Assembly: GCF_900187395.1 (NCBI RefSeq)
Contig: NZ_FYEZ01000001.1
Span: 372,001-436,000 of the forward strand
DNA from: Kytococcus aerolatus
GTDB taxonomy: Bacteria > Actinomycetota > Actinomycetes > Actinomycetales > Dermatophilaceae
Direction: 5' to 3'
Length of the DNA stretch: 64,000 nt
The first letter of the stretch is position 1. Every line of letters starts with the position of its first letter. This document shows, piece by piece, positions 52,180 to 62,700 of this stretch. The notes beneath the pieces are model-generated. The model ran no database searches. It saw nothing but the letters and a program-made list of their open reading frames with translations, and was not told the DNA's origin. A program made the translations under genes and the position numbers.

Positions 52180-52260
52180 GGGTCCTCCTCGGCGTCCTCG
52201 GTCGGGCCGGTGGGCCCGGTCAGTCCTGCTCCCCCGGCACGGAGCCCCGGGGTGCTGGGT

Positions 52261-55200
52261 TCAACGCCCCTGCGCGCGGGTCTGTTCCACGGCTGCCTCC
52301 GCGGCGTCCATCGCCGCGTAGATCCGCTTCTCGCTCACGGCGTGCGCGGTGCCGAGCTGCTGGGCGAAGAGGCTGACCCGCAACTCCTCGGTCATCCAGC
52401 GCAGGGCACGCACGTCCGGGCGGTGGCGCTCGTGGGTGTCGAGCCCGGCCAGCAGGTCACGGCGCTCCCGCTCCACCGTGGCCACGACGGCCATCCGGTC
52501 GGCATCCCGACCCAGGTCGGTCGGGGCCTTCTCCGCGCGCATCGCCATGCCCTGCAGGTAGCGCGGCAGGTGGCGGGCCCGCTCGTAGCCGATCTCGGTG
52601 AGCATCGTCGGGTGGACCAGCCCGGCCAGCTGCCCCTCCAGGTCCGCCCGCAGCCCGGCCAGGCGGGGGCTGGTCATGGCCTCCAGCGCGCGCTGGACCT
52701 CGGGCACCACGCTCAACGCCTTGCCGGCGGCCTCCACCATCTCCAGCACCCGCGGTGCGGACTGCTGCTTCACCGTCGCCACGACCTCGTCGAAGGCAGC
52801 CCGGTCGCGCACCTCGCCGGCCCGCTCCAGGCGCTCGGCGACCACCGAGTCCACCGCGGCGGCCAGGGCGTCCTCGAGCAGGGCCTGGGTGGACCCGTGG
52901 GGGGCCGCCCCGAGGGCCAGCTTCGTGCGGTTGTCGATGGTCCGCTGGATCCGCGACCACGGCGGGTCGAAGGCCAGCAGCACCAGCCGGCGCAGGCCCA
53001 GCGCGTGGGCGTGCTCGGCCTCCCGCCGGTCGGCGAGGACCTGCACACCGGCGGTCCGCCCCTCGTCGACGAGGGCCGGCCAGCCCTGCACGCCATCGGC
53101 CTCGAAGTGGGCAGGCAGCTCCCCGATCGTCCAGTCGGTGAGGCCGGTCGCGGTGAGCTCTGCCGCCGCGCCGGCCACCGCCTGCTGGAGGTGCCCGGCG
53201 AGCTCGGCCTGGAGGGTGGCGAGGTCGTTGGACTCCCCCAGCACCTTCGGACGCTGCCGCCCCCGTCGGCGGCTCCCACCCCCACCGGCCTTCCCGCCGC
53301 CCCGGGCCGAGGTGTCCTCGGTGACCCGGAAGGTCATCCGCAGGTGCGCCGGCACCGCCGTCGGGTCGAAGTCGGCGGGGTCCAGCGGGGTGCCGGTGCG
53401 GCGGATCAGGGTGCGGGCCAGGGCGGCGGCGAAGGAGCCGCTCCCCCGCACCGGCGCCGGCAGCGGGTTCCCCACCGCCGCGGCCTGCCCGGCCTGCTCG
53501 TCGAGCTCGGCCCGGAGATCCGACATCGCGGCCGCGGCGTGGTCCGGGGCCGGCACGAAGGAGCGCCGCACCGCCTTGGGCAGGGAGCGCAGCAGGGCCA
53601 CGGCCAGCTCCTCGCGCAGCCCGGGGACCTGCCAGTCGAAGCCCTCGTCGACCACCCGGTTGAGCTGGCTGAGGGTGAGGTGGGCGGTCACCCCGTCGGC
53701 GTCGCTGCCCGGCTCGAACTGGTAGGTCAGCGGCAGGACCAGCTCGCCCTGCTCCCAGCTCGTCGGGAAGGCCCCGGCGTCCACCGTCTCGGCATCGTCC
53801 CCGGTGATGGCCTCCAGCGAGAGGTCGAGGAGCTCCGGCTCCTCCCGGCGGTGCTTCTTCCACCAGCTCTCGAAGTGCGCCCTGGAGACCACCTCGGCCG
53901 GGAGACGCTGGTCGTAGAAGTCGAAGAGGGCCTGGTCGTCCAGCAGGTCGCGGCGGCGGGAGCGGGCCTCGAGCTGCTCGACCTCCGCCAGCACCTTCTT
54001 GTTGTGGGCCCAGAAGGCGTGTCCGGTGCTCCAGTCCCCCTCCACCAGGGCGTGCCGGATGAAGAGCTCCCGGGCCAGCGCCGGGTCGACCTTCGCCAGC
54101 CCCACCATCCGACCGGCCACCAGCGGGATGCCGAGCAGGGTGACGCGCTCGTCGGCCACGGCCGAGGCCCGCTTGGCCGACCACCGGGGCTCGGAGTACT
54201 GCTTCTTCACGAGGTGCTCGGCGGCCTCCTCCACCCAGGCCGGGTCGATGGCGGCGTTCGTGCGGGCCCAGAGCCGGGTGGTCTCCACGAGCTCGGCCGA
54301 GACGACCCAGTCCGGCCGGGTGCGGAAGAGCCCGGAGCCGGGCTGGATGGAGAAGTGCGCCCCCCGGGCTCCCAGGTAGTCGCGGGTCTCCCGGTCCCGC
54401 AGCCCCACCTGGCTGAGCAGGCCGGGCAGCAGGCTGCGGTGGATCTGCTCGGCCTTGCCGGGCTCCACCGGGTCGAAGCCGTGCTCGGTGCGGCGGGAGT
54501 CCCCGCCCTCCACGCCGAGGGAGGAGTCCTCCCAGCCCATCTGCCGCACCACCTGCCGCAGCTGGTGGTGGACGTCCACCCACTCGCGCAGCCGGAGGTA
54601 GTGCAGGAACTCCCGGTGGCACATGCGCCGGAAGGCCGAGCCCGACAGCGAGCCCTTCTGCTCCCGCACGTACTGCCACAGGTTGAGCAGGGCGACGAAG
54701 TCCGACTCCTCGTCCTTGAACCGGGCGTGCAGCTGGTCGGCCCGGTCGCGCTTCTCGGCGGGGCGCTCCCGCGGGTCCTGGATGGACAGCCCGGCCACGA
54801 TGACGAGCACCTCGGCCAGGGCACCCCGTCGGTGGGCCTCCACGAGCATCCGTGCCAGCCGGGGGTCGGCGGGGATGCGGGCCAGCTCCCGGCCGAGCCT
54901 GGTGAGCCGGATGACGCCGCCCCGGGAGGCGGTCTCCCGGGTGACGGCCCCCAGCTCGTGGAGGAGGCGCAGGCCGTCGGTGACCTGCCGCGGGTCCGGG
55001 CGGTCCACGAACCCGAAGCGCTCCACGTCGCCCAGCCCCAGGTGGGCCATCTGGAGGATGACGCTGGCCAGCGAGGTACGGGCGATCTCCGGGTCGGTGA
55101 ACTCCGGGCGGGCCTCGAAGTCCTCCTGCGAGTACAGGCGGATGCAGATGCCCGCCGAGACGCGGCCGGAGCGGCCGGCGCGCTGGTTGGCCGAGGCCTG

Positions 55201-56394
55201 CGAGATCTTCTCGATGGGCAGGCGCTGCACCTTGAGCCGCTGGCTGTAGCGGGAGATGCGCGCGGTCCCGGTGTCCACCACGTAGCGGATGCCGGGCACG
55301 GTGAGGGAGGTCTCGGCGACATTCGTGGCCAGCACCACGCGGCGCCCGCCGTGGGGCTTGAAGACGCGCTGCTGCTCGGCCGCCGAGAGCCGCCCGTACA
55401 GGGGCAGGATCTCGGTGCCGGGCAGCTTGAGCCCCTCCAGGTGGTCGGCGGCGTCGCGGATCTCCCGCTCCCCGGAGCAGAACACCAGGACGTCCCGGTC
55501 CTGCGGGCGCGGGTCGTCGGCCGGGATGTCCTCGGTCCACAGCTCCTGGACCGCCTCGGCGATGCCCGTGACCTGGTCGATCTCGTCCTCGGCGTAGGTG
55601 GACTCGTCGTAGCCCTCCTCGACCAGCGCGTCGACGTTCGAGCGGTCCTCGTGGCTCAGCGGGCGGTAGCGGATCTCCACCGGGTAGGTGCGCCCGGAGA
55701 CCTCGATGATCGGCGCGGGCTCCCCGTCGGTGTCGGCGAAGTGGGCGGCGAAGCGCTCCGGGTCGATCGTCGCCGAGGTGATGATCACCTTCAGGTCGGG
55801 GCGCCGCGGCAGCAGCTGGTGCAGGTAACCGAGGATGAAGTCGATGTTGAGGCTGCGCTCGTGCGCCTCGTCGATGATCAGCGTGTCGTAGGCGCGCAGG
55901 TCCCGGTCGTGCTGCATCGCGTTGAGCAGGATGCCGTCGGTCATCACCTTGACGAGCGTGGCCGGGCTGGAGGTGTCGGTGAAGCGCACCTGGTAGCCGA
56001 CCGGCCCCTTCGGGTCCTCCAGGTCGACGCCCAGCTCCTCGGCGATGCGGTCGGCCACCGAGCGCGCCGCGATGCGGCGGGGCTGGGTGTGGCCGATCAT
56101 CCCGGTGACGCCGCGGCCGATCTCCAGGCAGATCTTCGGCAGCTGGGTCGTCTTGCCCGATCCAGTCTCACCGGCGACGACGACCACCTGGTGGTCCCGG
56201 ATCGCCGCGGCCAGCTCGTCCTTGCGCTCGACGACCGGCAGGTCGGGCCAGGTGAGCTCCGGCACCGACGCCCGACGGGCCTCGACCTGCTCGGGGGTCA
56301 GCGGGCGGGGGCCACCCCGCGGGGCACCCCGTCCCCCACGGCCTCCACGGCCCCGGCCCCTCCCCCTGCCGCGGCGCGGGGAACCCTCAGTCAT
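52261..56394 (-). CDS. hrpA: ATP-dependent RNA helicase HrpA
   Basis: A 1377-residue DEAH-box helicase. A basic Arg/Gly-rich N-terminus ([15 protein letters not shown]) is followed by the helicase core: motif I VVAGETGSGKTTQLPK, DEAH in IIDEAHERSLNID, SATIDPERFA, and motif VI NQRAGRSGRVSAGICIRLY. The helicase-associated, OB-fold and DUF3418 regions fill the rest. HrpA is active in RNA metabolism and ribosome rescue. The ATG at 56394 overlaps the mnhG stop by 8 nt, so it is coupled to the antiporter operon. Confidence 0.95.
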   Translation of the reverse strand: MTEGSPRRGRGRGRGRGGRGGRGAPRGGPRPLTPEQVEARRASVPELTWPDLPVVERKDELAAAIRDHQVVVVAGETGSGKTTQLPKICLEIGRGVTGMIGHTQPRRIAARSVADRIAEELGVDLEDPKGPVGYQVRFTDTSSPATLVKVMTDGILLNAMQHDRDLRAYDTLIIDEAHERSLNIDFILGYLHQLLPRRPDLKVIITSATIDPERFAAHFADTDGEPAPIIEVSGRTYPVEIRYRPLSHEDRSNVDALVEEGYDESTYAEDEIDQVTGIAEAVQELWTEDIPADDPRPQDRDVLVFCSGEREIRDAADHLEGLKLPGTEILPLYGRLSAAEQQRVFKPHGGRRVVLATNVAETSLTVPGIRYVVDTGTARISRYSQRLKVQRLPIEKISQASANQRAGRSGRVSAGICIRLYSQEDFEARPEFTDPEIARTSLASVILQMAHLGLGDVERFGFVDRPDPRQVTDGLRLLHELGAVTRETASRGGVIRLTRLGRELARIPADPRLARMLVEAHRRGALAEVLVIVAGLSIQDPRERPAEKRDRADQLHARFKDEESDFVALLNLWQYVREQKGSLSGSAFRRMCHREFLHYLRLREWVDVHHQLRQVVRQMGWEDSSLGVEGGDSRRTEHGFDPVEPGKAEQIHRSLLPGLLSQVGLRDRETRDYLGARGAHFSIQPGSGLFRTRPDWVVSAELVETTRLWARTNAAIDPAWVEEAAEHLVKKQYSEPRWSAKRASAVADERVTLLGIPLVAGRMVGLAKVDPALARELFIRHALVEGDWSTGHAFWAHNKKVLAEVEQLEARSRRRDLLDDQALFDFYDQRLPAEVVSRAHFESWWKKHRREEPELLDLSLEAITGDDAETVDAGAFPTSWEQGELVLPLTYQFEPGSDADGVTAHLTLSQLNRVVDEGFDWQVPGLREELAVALLRSLPKAVRRSFVPAPDHAAAAMSDLRAELDEQAGQAAAVGNPLPAPVRGSGSFAAALARTLIRRTGTPLDPADFDPTAVPAHLRMTFRVTEDTSARGGGKAGGGGSRRRGRQRPKVLGESNDLATLQAELAGHLQQAVAGAAAELTATGLTDWTIGELPAHFEADGVQGWPALVDEGRTAGVQVLADRREAEHAHALGLRRLVLLAFDPPWSRIQRTIDNRTKLALGAAPHGSTQALLEDALAAAVDSVVAERLERAGEVRDRAAFDEVVATVKQQSAPRVLEMVEAAGKALSVVPEVQRALEAMTSPRLAGLRADLEGQLAGLVHPTMLTEIGYERARHLPRYLQGMAMRAEKAPTDLGRDADRMAVVATVERERRDLLAGLDTHERHRPDVRALRWMTEELRVSLFAQQLGTAHAVSEKRIYAAMDAAEAAVEQTRAQGR

Positions 56395-56716
56395 GCCGAT
56401 CCGCCGGGTCCCGGTGGACCGGCAGTCGCACCTGACCGGTGCGCAGGCTGCCGCGGCCCACCATGTGGGCGGCCACCGGCACGGTGAGGAACTGGAAGAG
56501 CACCACGAGAGTCAGCAGCACCCAGACCCACGGGTCGCGCAGGACACACCCCAGCCCAGCCGCCAGGAGGATCAGCCCCAGGCTCTGCGGCTTGGTGGCG
56601 GCGTGCATGCGGGTGAGCAGGTCCGGGAAGCGCAGCAGACCCACGGCGGCCAGCAGCGAGGTGAGCGACCCCAGGAGCATCAGCACACCCCCGGTGGTCT
56701 CGACGATCTCGATCAC
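56387..56716 (-). CDS. mnhG: Na+/H+ antiporter subunit G
   Basis: A 109-residue membrane protein of the Mrp/Mnh antiporter. Three helices: ETTGGVLMLLGSLTSLLAAVG, PQSLGLILLAAGLGCVL and VWVLLTLVVLFQFLTVP, with conserved LLRFPDLLTRMHAATKPQSLG. The GTG start overlaps the mnhF TGA as GTGA. Confidence 0.93.
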   Translation of the reverse strand: MIEIVETTGGVLMLLGSLTSLLAAVGLLRFPDLLTRMHAATKPQSLGLILLAAGLGCVLRDPWVWVLLTLVVLFQFLTVPVAAHMVGRGSLRTGQVRLPVHRDPADRHD

Positions 56717-57036
56717 GAGGGCCTCCCGTCGGCGGACATGTCGACCCGGTCGTCCCGGGCCCAGCCGGAGTCTCGGTCCCGGGCGGCGTAGCGGGCCACG
56801 GCGACCCCGCCGAGGAAGGCCACCAGGGCCAGCGACATGAGCACGGTCACGACCTGCGGCAGGCGCCACCAGGCGCCCACCAGGCAGAACATCCCCAGCA
56901 GCACGCTCACGAGCACGTCCGAGGCCACGATCCGGTCCAGGGCGGTCGGTCCGGCCGCGATCCGGTACAGCGCCAGGGCCGAGGCCAGGACAAGCACCCC
57001 GGCGGAGACGGCCAGCAGCACGGTGAGTGCGTCCAC
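56713..57036 (-). CDS. mnhF: Na+/H+ antiporter subunit F
   Basis: A 107-residue membrane subunit with three helices: LTVLLAVSAGVLVLASALAL, VLVSVLLGMFCLVGAWW and VTVLMSLALVAFLGGVAVARY. The motif GPTALDRIVASDVL is typical of MnhF/PhaF. The GTG at 57036 lies 1 nt after the mnhE stop. Confidence 0.93.
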   Translation of the reverse strand: MDALTVLLAVSAGVLVLASALALYRIAAGPTALDRIVASDVLVSVLLGMFCLVGAWWRLPQVVTVLMSLALVAFLGGVAVARYAARDRDSGWARDDRVDMSADGRPS

Positions 57037-57037
57037 G

Positions 57038-57553
57038 TCAGTTCCCCTTCCGCGGGTCGTGGTCGGCGTCGAAGGCGGCGAGGACGCGCTCCTCCTGGGC
57101 CAGGCAGTCCCGGCGGATCGCCTCGGCGTCCTCCGGGGTGCGCACGCCCAGGGCATGGACGGTCGCCAGGCGCCGCTCCACGTCGACGTCGATGACCATG
57201 GTGCCCGGCACGAGGGTGATGAGCTCCGAGGCGATGGTCTGGAAGAGCTCCTCCTCGGCCTGGAAGACGACCTCGACGATCGCCGCGTCGGTGCGCCGGC
57301 CGGGCAGCAGCACCATCGCGGCCACCTGGAGCACAGCCAGGACGAGGTCCCTCAGGAAGACGGCCACGAGCACTACGAAGGGCCACGGACGGAGGGTGGC
57401 GTTGACCTGCATGCGAGGCAGCGGCGAGAGCCTCGAGACGGCCACGGCGAAGACCAGCCCGCCGAAGACCACCATCGGCGACCAGCTCTGCCAGAAGACC
57501 ATCCACAGCAGTACGAGCCAGAGCAGGGGCAGCGCCTGGAGACGTCCGGGCAT
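57038..57553 (-). CDS. mnhE: Na+/H+ antiporter subunit E
   Basis: A 171-residue membrane subunit with an N-terminal pair of helices (LLWLVLLWMVFWQSWSP and MVVFGGLVFAVAVSRL) and the conserved TLRPWPFVVLVAVFLRDLVLA. A soluble domain follows (PGTMVIDVDVERRLATVHALG). The ATG overlaps the mnhD stop as TGATG. Confidence 0.93.
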   Translation of the reverse strand: MPGRLQALPLLWLVLLWMVFWQSWSPMVVFGGLVFAVAVSRLSPLPRMQVNATLRPWPFVVLVAVFLRDLVLAVLQVAAMVLLPGRRTDAAIVEVVFQAEEELFQTIASELITLVPGTMVIDVDVERRLATVHALGVRTPEDAEAIRRDCLAQEERVLAAFDADHDPRKGN

Positions 57554-59133
57554 CAGTGGTCACCTCCCGCGGGCTCCGGGTAGTGCTGGGCCACGTCGCG
57601 CGCGACGTCGGCCACCGCGTCGGTGTACGGCTCACGGTCCACCAGGTCCTGCCCGGCCCGCTCGGACACGGCGTAGAGCGGCCCGGCGAAGACGGTGAGG
57701 GCCACGCTCACCAGGACCATCGCACCGGCGGGCACGAACAGCCCCGCCCCGATGTGCTCCCGGCGCTGACCCATGCCCGGCTCCTTGGCCTCGGCGCCCC
57801 AGAAGGACTTCGCCCAGGTCTTGGCGATGGCGTACAGGGTGAGCACGGAGGTGACGACGCTCGCGACGATCATGAGCCACATCATCGGGGTGCCCACCTC
57901 GGCGGCGGCCTCCATGAGCCCCACCTTGCCGATGAAACCCGAGAAGGGCGGGATGCCCGCGAGGTTCATGGCCGGCACGAACCACAGCACCGCGATCCAC
58001 GGGGCGGTCCGGATCAACCCGCCGAGGCGGTCGAGCGTGCTCACCCCGGTCCGCCGCTGCACCATGCCGGTCACCAGGAAGAGGGTGGCCTGGACGATGA
58101 TGTGGTGGATCACGTAGAAGATCGCCGCCCCGACGCCCGCGGCGGTCCCGATGGCCAGGCCGAAGAGCATGTAGCCGATGTGGCTCACGAGCGTGAAGCT
58201 GATCATGCGCTTCATCTCGGTCTGTGCCACGGCGCCCAAGATGCCCACGACCATGGTGAGCAGGGCCGCCCACAGCAGGAGGTCCTGCATGACGTCCCCG
58301 GGGAAGACGAGGGTCTGGGTGCGGATCATCGCGTAGACGCCCACCTTGGTGAGCAGCCCGGCGAAGACAGCCGTGACCGGGGCCGGGGCCGTCGGGTAGG
58401 AGTCCGGCAGCCAGCTCGACATCGGGAAGACCGCTGCCTTGACCGCGAAGCCGACGAGCAGCATGGCCTGCAGGAGGATCTGGGTCCCCTGCGGCAGGTC
58501 GGCCATCCGGTCGGCCAGCTGGGCGAGGTTCACCGTGCCGGTGGCGGTGTAGATGAGGGCCACCGAGAGCAGGAAGATCGTGGAGCTCAGCAGGGAGACG
58601 AAGGCGTAGGTCACACCCGCCCGGACGCGTGAGGCGGTCCCGCCGAGGGTGAGCAGCACAAAGCTCGCGCCGAGCAGCACCTCGAAGCCGACGTAGATGT
58701 GGAAGAGGTCGCCGGAGACGAAGGTGGTGGCCACACCGGCGGCCAGCACCATGAGGCTGGGGTGGAAGACCGGCAGCGGCGACTCCCCGCCCTGCTCGTG
58801 GTCGAAGGCGGCGCGGCCCTCGCCGTTGGAGTAGAGCAGCACGCCGAGGATCACCGTGAACCCGACGATGAGCATGAGGGCCGAGAGCCGGTCCACGACG
58901 AGGACCAAGCCCTCGTAGGGCACCCAGCCGGCGGTAGGGACCACCTGCGGGCCCCGCGTGTCGGCGGCCCACAGGAGCACCCCGGAGCCGGCCAGGCAGA
59001 CGGTCATGACCGTGGTGGAGATGGCCCGCTGAACGGTGATCCGGTTGGCGGCCACCAGCGTCAGCCCGGCGGCCACCAGCGGCAGCATGACGAGCAGCGG
59101 GACGATGAAGGAGACCTCGTGCGGCATCGTCAC
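57553..59133 (-). CDS. mnhD: Na+/H+ antiporter subunit D (NADH dehydrogenase M/N-like)
   Basis: A 526-residue polytopic subunit of the NuoL/M/N-like proton channel fold. Conserved regions include GDLFHIYVGFEVLLGASFVLL, KAAVFPMSSWLPDSYPTAPAPVTAVFAGLLTKVGVYA (functional Lys and the channel core), and QTEMKRMISFTLVSHIGYM. The GTG at 59133 overlaps the mnhC TGA (GTGA); an ATG six bases later is possible. Confidence 0.94.
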   Translation of the reverse strand: MTMPHEVSFIVPLLVMLPLVAAGLTLVAANRITVQRAISTTVMTVCLAGSGVLLWAADTRGPQVVPTAGWVPYEGLVLVVDRLSALMLIVGFTVILGVLLYSNGEGRAAFDHEQGGESPLPVFHPSLMVLAAGVATTFVSGDLFHIYVGFEVLLGASFVLLTLGGTASRVRAGVTYAFVSLLSSTIFLLSVALIYTATGTVNLAQLADRMADLPQGTQILLQAMLLVGFAVKAAVFPMSSWLPDSYPTAPAPVTAVFAGLLTKVGVYAMIRTQTLVFPGDVMQDLLLWAALLTMVVGILGAVAQTEMKRMISFTLVSHIGYMLFGLAIGTAAGVGAAIFYVIHHIIVQATLFLVTGMVQRRTGVSTLDRLGGLIRTAPWIAVLWFVPAMNLAGIPPFSGFIGKVGLMEAAAEVGTPMMWLMIVASVVTSVLTLYAIAKTWAKSFWGAEAKEPGMGQRREHIGAGLFVPAGAMVLVSVALTVFAGPLYAVSERAGQDLVDREPYTDAVADVARDVAQHYPEPAGGDH

Positions 59134-59750
59134 GGTCGTCCCTCCTCGTCGTCCTTGAGACGCCGCGCCCCGAGGCGCGGCACCACCACCGGGCTCCCGC
59201 GCCCCTCCCGGGGCCGGAAGGCCCGGGCCCGGGCCTGTCGCGTCTCGCGGCGGCGCTCCCGGTAGCGGCGGACGGCCATCTGCATGTAGTGGTCGCCCTC
59301 GGCGTCGAGGTCCTCGTCATCGATGTCGTCCGGGGTGAGGTCGTCGTCCCCGGTGAAGTCCGAGCCGGACATGTCCTGCCGGTCGGCCCGCATGACGATG
59401 CGCAGGTCCTCCGGGTCGACCGTCACCCGGTCGGTGCCCGACAGCTCCCAGGAGCGGTGCGCCAGCGCCAGCAGGAAGGAAACCAGTCCCAGCGAGATGA
59501 CGATGGCCGTGAGCATCATCGCCTGCGGCAGCGGGTCGGCCATCCGCTCCGGGTCGACCTCCCCGACCAGCGGGGGCAGGCCAGGGGGCGAGGAGACGGC
59601 CAGGAAGACCAGGTTCACCCCATTGCCGAGGAGCACGAAGCCCAGCAGCATCCGCACCATCGACCGGGCGAGGAGCAGGTACACCCCGCACCCCACAAGG
59701 AGGGCGCCGGTGAGCACCAGGATGAGCGAGGGGGCCATGGCGGTGCTCAT
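59130..59750 (-). CDS. mnhC: Na+/H+ antiporter subunit C with long polar tail
   Basis: A 206-residue NuoK-like subunit. The three helices (LILVLTGALLVGCGVYLLL, RMLLGFVLLGNGVNLVFLAV and TAIVISLGLVSFLLALAHR) occupy the first 105 residues, the usual protein length. The remaining 100 residues are unusual: an acidic segment (FTGDDDLTPDDIDDEDLDAE) followed by an Arg-rich segment. The start overlaps the mnhA stop as ATGA. Confidence 0.92.
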   Translation of the reverse strand: MSTAMAPSLILVLTGALLVGCGVYLLLARSMVRMLLGFVLLGNGVNLVFLAVSSPPGLPPLVGEVDPERMADPLPQAMMLTAIVISLGLVSFLLALAHRSWELSGTDRVTVDPEDLRIVMRADRQDMSGSDFTGDDDLTPDDIDDEDLDAEGDHYMQMAVRRYRERRRETRQARARAFRPREGRGSPVVVPRLGARRLKDDEEGRP

Positions 59751-62700
59751 GCGTCGACCTCCGGACGTTCGACGGGCAGATCGGTGTGGCGCAGGCCGTA
59801 GCGCTCGAACTCGTCGTCCGCGTGGCGCGAGAGGGCGTCGCGGTCCGTGCCCTCCTTCTCGGCGGCGATCTGGCGGTCCATGCCGTCACCGAGGCTGGTG
59901 AGCAGCCCCACGCCCATGCCGAGCACGACCAGGTACACGCCGATGTCGAAGAACGCTGGGGTGACCAGGTGCAGGTGCCCGAGCACGGGGAAGTCGAGAT
60001 CGAAGGTCCAGCTCTGCAGCGGCTCTCCGCCGGCCATCATGCCCAGCACACCGGTGGTGACGGCCAGGAAGAGGCCGCTGCCCATGAGCGTGCCGGAGAG
60101 GACCGGGGCGGCCGCCCGCAGCTCGTCCCCCTCGCCGGCCAGGTAGCGGACGGTCAGAGCCAGGGTGGCGATGAGGCCGCCGGCGAAACCGCCGCCGGGG
60201 GCGTCGTGGCCCACGAGCAGCACGTAGAGACTCCACACCACCATGCCGTGGAAGACCAGGCGGGTGACGACCTCGAGCAGGGCCGAACGGCGCGTCGGGC
60301 GCATGTGCGAGGCGTCGGCCAGCCACCGGCTCCCACCGCTGCTGGGCTCCACGTGGTCCGCACGCCGCCCGCGGGCGGCGGACATCGCCGCCCGGTAGTT
60401 CTCCAGGACCTCCTCCCGGAGGAAGATCAGGCTGGCCACACCAGTGGCGCAGACGAGCACGACCGCGATCTCACCCATCGTGTCCCAGCCACGGGTGTCC
60501 ACGAGGATCACGTTGACGATGTTGTGCCCGCCACCCTTGGTGTAGGCCGTCTCGTGGAACTGCGTGGACACCGGCTCGTGCATCCGGGCCGCGGCGGCGA
60601 CCAGGCCGGCGGCGGCCACCAGACCGGCCACGCCCACGGAGATGAGGATGCGGGCCCCCTGCTCGCGGGGGCGGGCCGTGTCCGGGAAGCGGCCGGCCAT
60701 GCGCCGCAGCACCAGGACGAAGACCACGATGGAGATGCTCTCGACCATGAGCTGGGTGAGGGCCAGGTCCGGGGCGCCGTAGAGCATGAAGAGGGCGGCA
60801 GCGCCGTACCCGGTGACACCGGTGAGGATCACCGCCCGCATGCGGCGGGTGGAGGCGGCCGCCCAGAGGGCCGCGGCGCAGACCACGAGGCAGACGCCGA
60901 ACTGGGCCCACGAGTCCATGAGGCGGAAGTGGGTCGGCACCGGGACGTCCTGCAGGACGAACACACCCAGCGGGATCGCGGCGAAGACGGTGAAGATCAT
61001 CCCCAGGCTCACGGCCAGCGAGCCGCGCTGGACGGCACCCGTCAGGGTGAGCGCCAGGAAGTCCACTGCCCGCATCGAGAGCACGAAGCCCCGGTTGGCG
61101 CTGGGCAGCTCCAGCTCGAGGATGGCGCGCTGGAAGTCGTTGATCGTGCGCCGGTTCAGGTGGAGCAGCAGACCGACCGCGAAGGTCACGGCGGTGAAGG
61201 CCAGCACCGGCGTCCACCCGTGCCAGAGCCCCAGGTGCAGCGGGTGCTCGTCGGGCTGCCAGAAGGCCGTGTAGTTGGCCAGGCGCGGCTCGAGCACGGT
61301 CTTGCTGGTCAGACCGAGCACGACCGTGGCCACGGCGAGCAGCGCCGGGCTGAGCTGCAGGAAGAACCCGGGGGCGTGGACCGGGGTCGGCTCCTTGTGC
61401 CGCTGGGTGCGGAAGGCGCCCCAGACGAACCGCGCCGAGTAGGCGAAGGTCATCATCGAGCCGACGAGCAGGAAGGCGAAGGTCGCACCCTCCAGGGACC
61501 ACCACCCGTGGACGGTGGGGTCGAAGGTCGTGTAGGCGCCCTCCTTGCTCACGAAGCCCAGCAGCGGGGGCAGGCCCGCCATGGAGGCCGCGGAGACGCA
61601 GGCGGTCACGAAGAGGATCGGCATCGAGCGCCGGAGCCCGGAGAGACGGCGCAGGTCACGGGTGCCGGTGCAGTGGTCGATCGCACCGACCACGAGGAAG
61701 AGCGAGCCCTTGAAGAGAGCGTGGGCCAGCAGCAGGGTGAGGCCGGCCAGGGCGGCCGACTGCGTGCCGTGGCCGACGACGAGCACGAGGAAGCCCAGCT
61801 GGCTGACGGTGCCGTAGGCCAGGACGAGCTTGATGTCGACCTGCCGCAGGGATCGCCAGGCGCCGAGCAGCATGGTCGGTCCGCCGAGCAGCAGCACGGC
61901 CCACTTCCACACGGCCAGGTCGGCGAAGACGGGGGCGAGGCGGGCCACGAGGTAGATGCCGGCCTTCACCATCGCCGCGGCGTGCAGGTAGGCGCTCACC
62001 GGGGTGGGGGCGGCCATGGCGCCGGGCAGCCAGAAGTGGAAGGGCACCATCGCCGACTTCGTGAACGCACCGGCCAGCAGGAGGACGACCGCCCAGGTGA
62101 CCTGCGTGTCGACGGCCGGCGGGTCGGCGAGGATCTCGCTGATGAGGTAGGTGTCGGCCGCCTGCCCCAGGGCGATGATGCCCACGAGCATGGCCAGACC
62201 GCCCGATGCGGTGATGACCAGGGCCTCCATGGCCGCCGAGCGCGAGTGGCGGGAGGCGATGCGGTGCCCGATGAGCAGGAAGCTCAGCAGCGAGGTGAGC
62301 TCCCAGAAGACGTAGAGGACGAGCAGGTTGTCCGTGGTGACCAGGCCGAGCATGGCCCCGGCGAAGGCCGTCAGGGAGCCGGCGAACAGGCCCAGGCCCG
62401 GCTCGTCGTCGTCGAAGTAGCCGACGCAGTAGAGCAGGACGAGGGTGCCGACGGCCACGACCACCATGGCCAGCAGCCAGGAGAGGGCGTCGAGCCGGAA
62501 GTCCAGGTGCATCTGGAGCTCGGCCACCCAGGCGTGGTGCTCGGTGACGGCCGGCGGGAGGTGTTCGGTGCCGCGCCCGACCGCGTGCTGCGGGTGGGCT
62601 CCCCCACCGTGGACGACCGGTGCTTTCGTGAGCAGCCAGCCGGCGGAGACGGCAGAGGGGATCGCCAGCGGGATGAAGGCCTTCGAGCCGATCCGCGACA

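Noticed and set aside
51217-56487. A 1756-codon open frame on the plus strand opposite hrpA and PAC2
   Set aside because: It is a mirror of the G+C-biased third positions of real minus-strand genes; the product is His/Gly/Val/Leu repeats without any domain.
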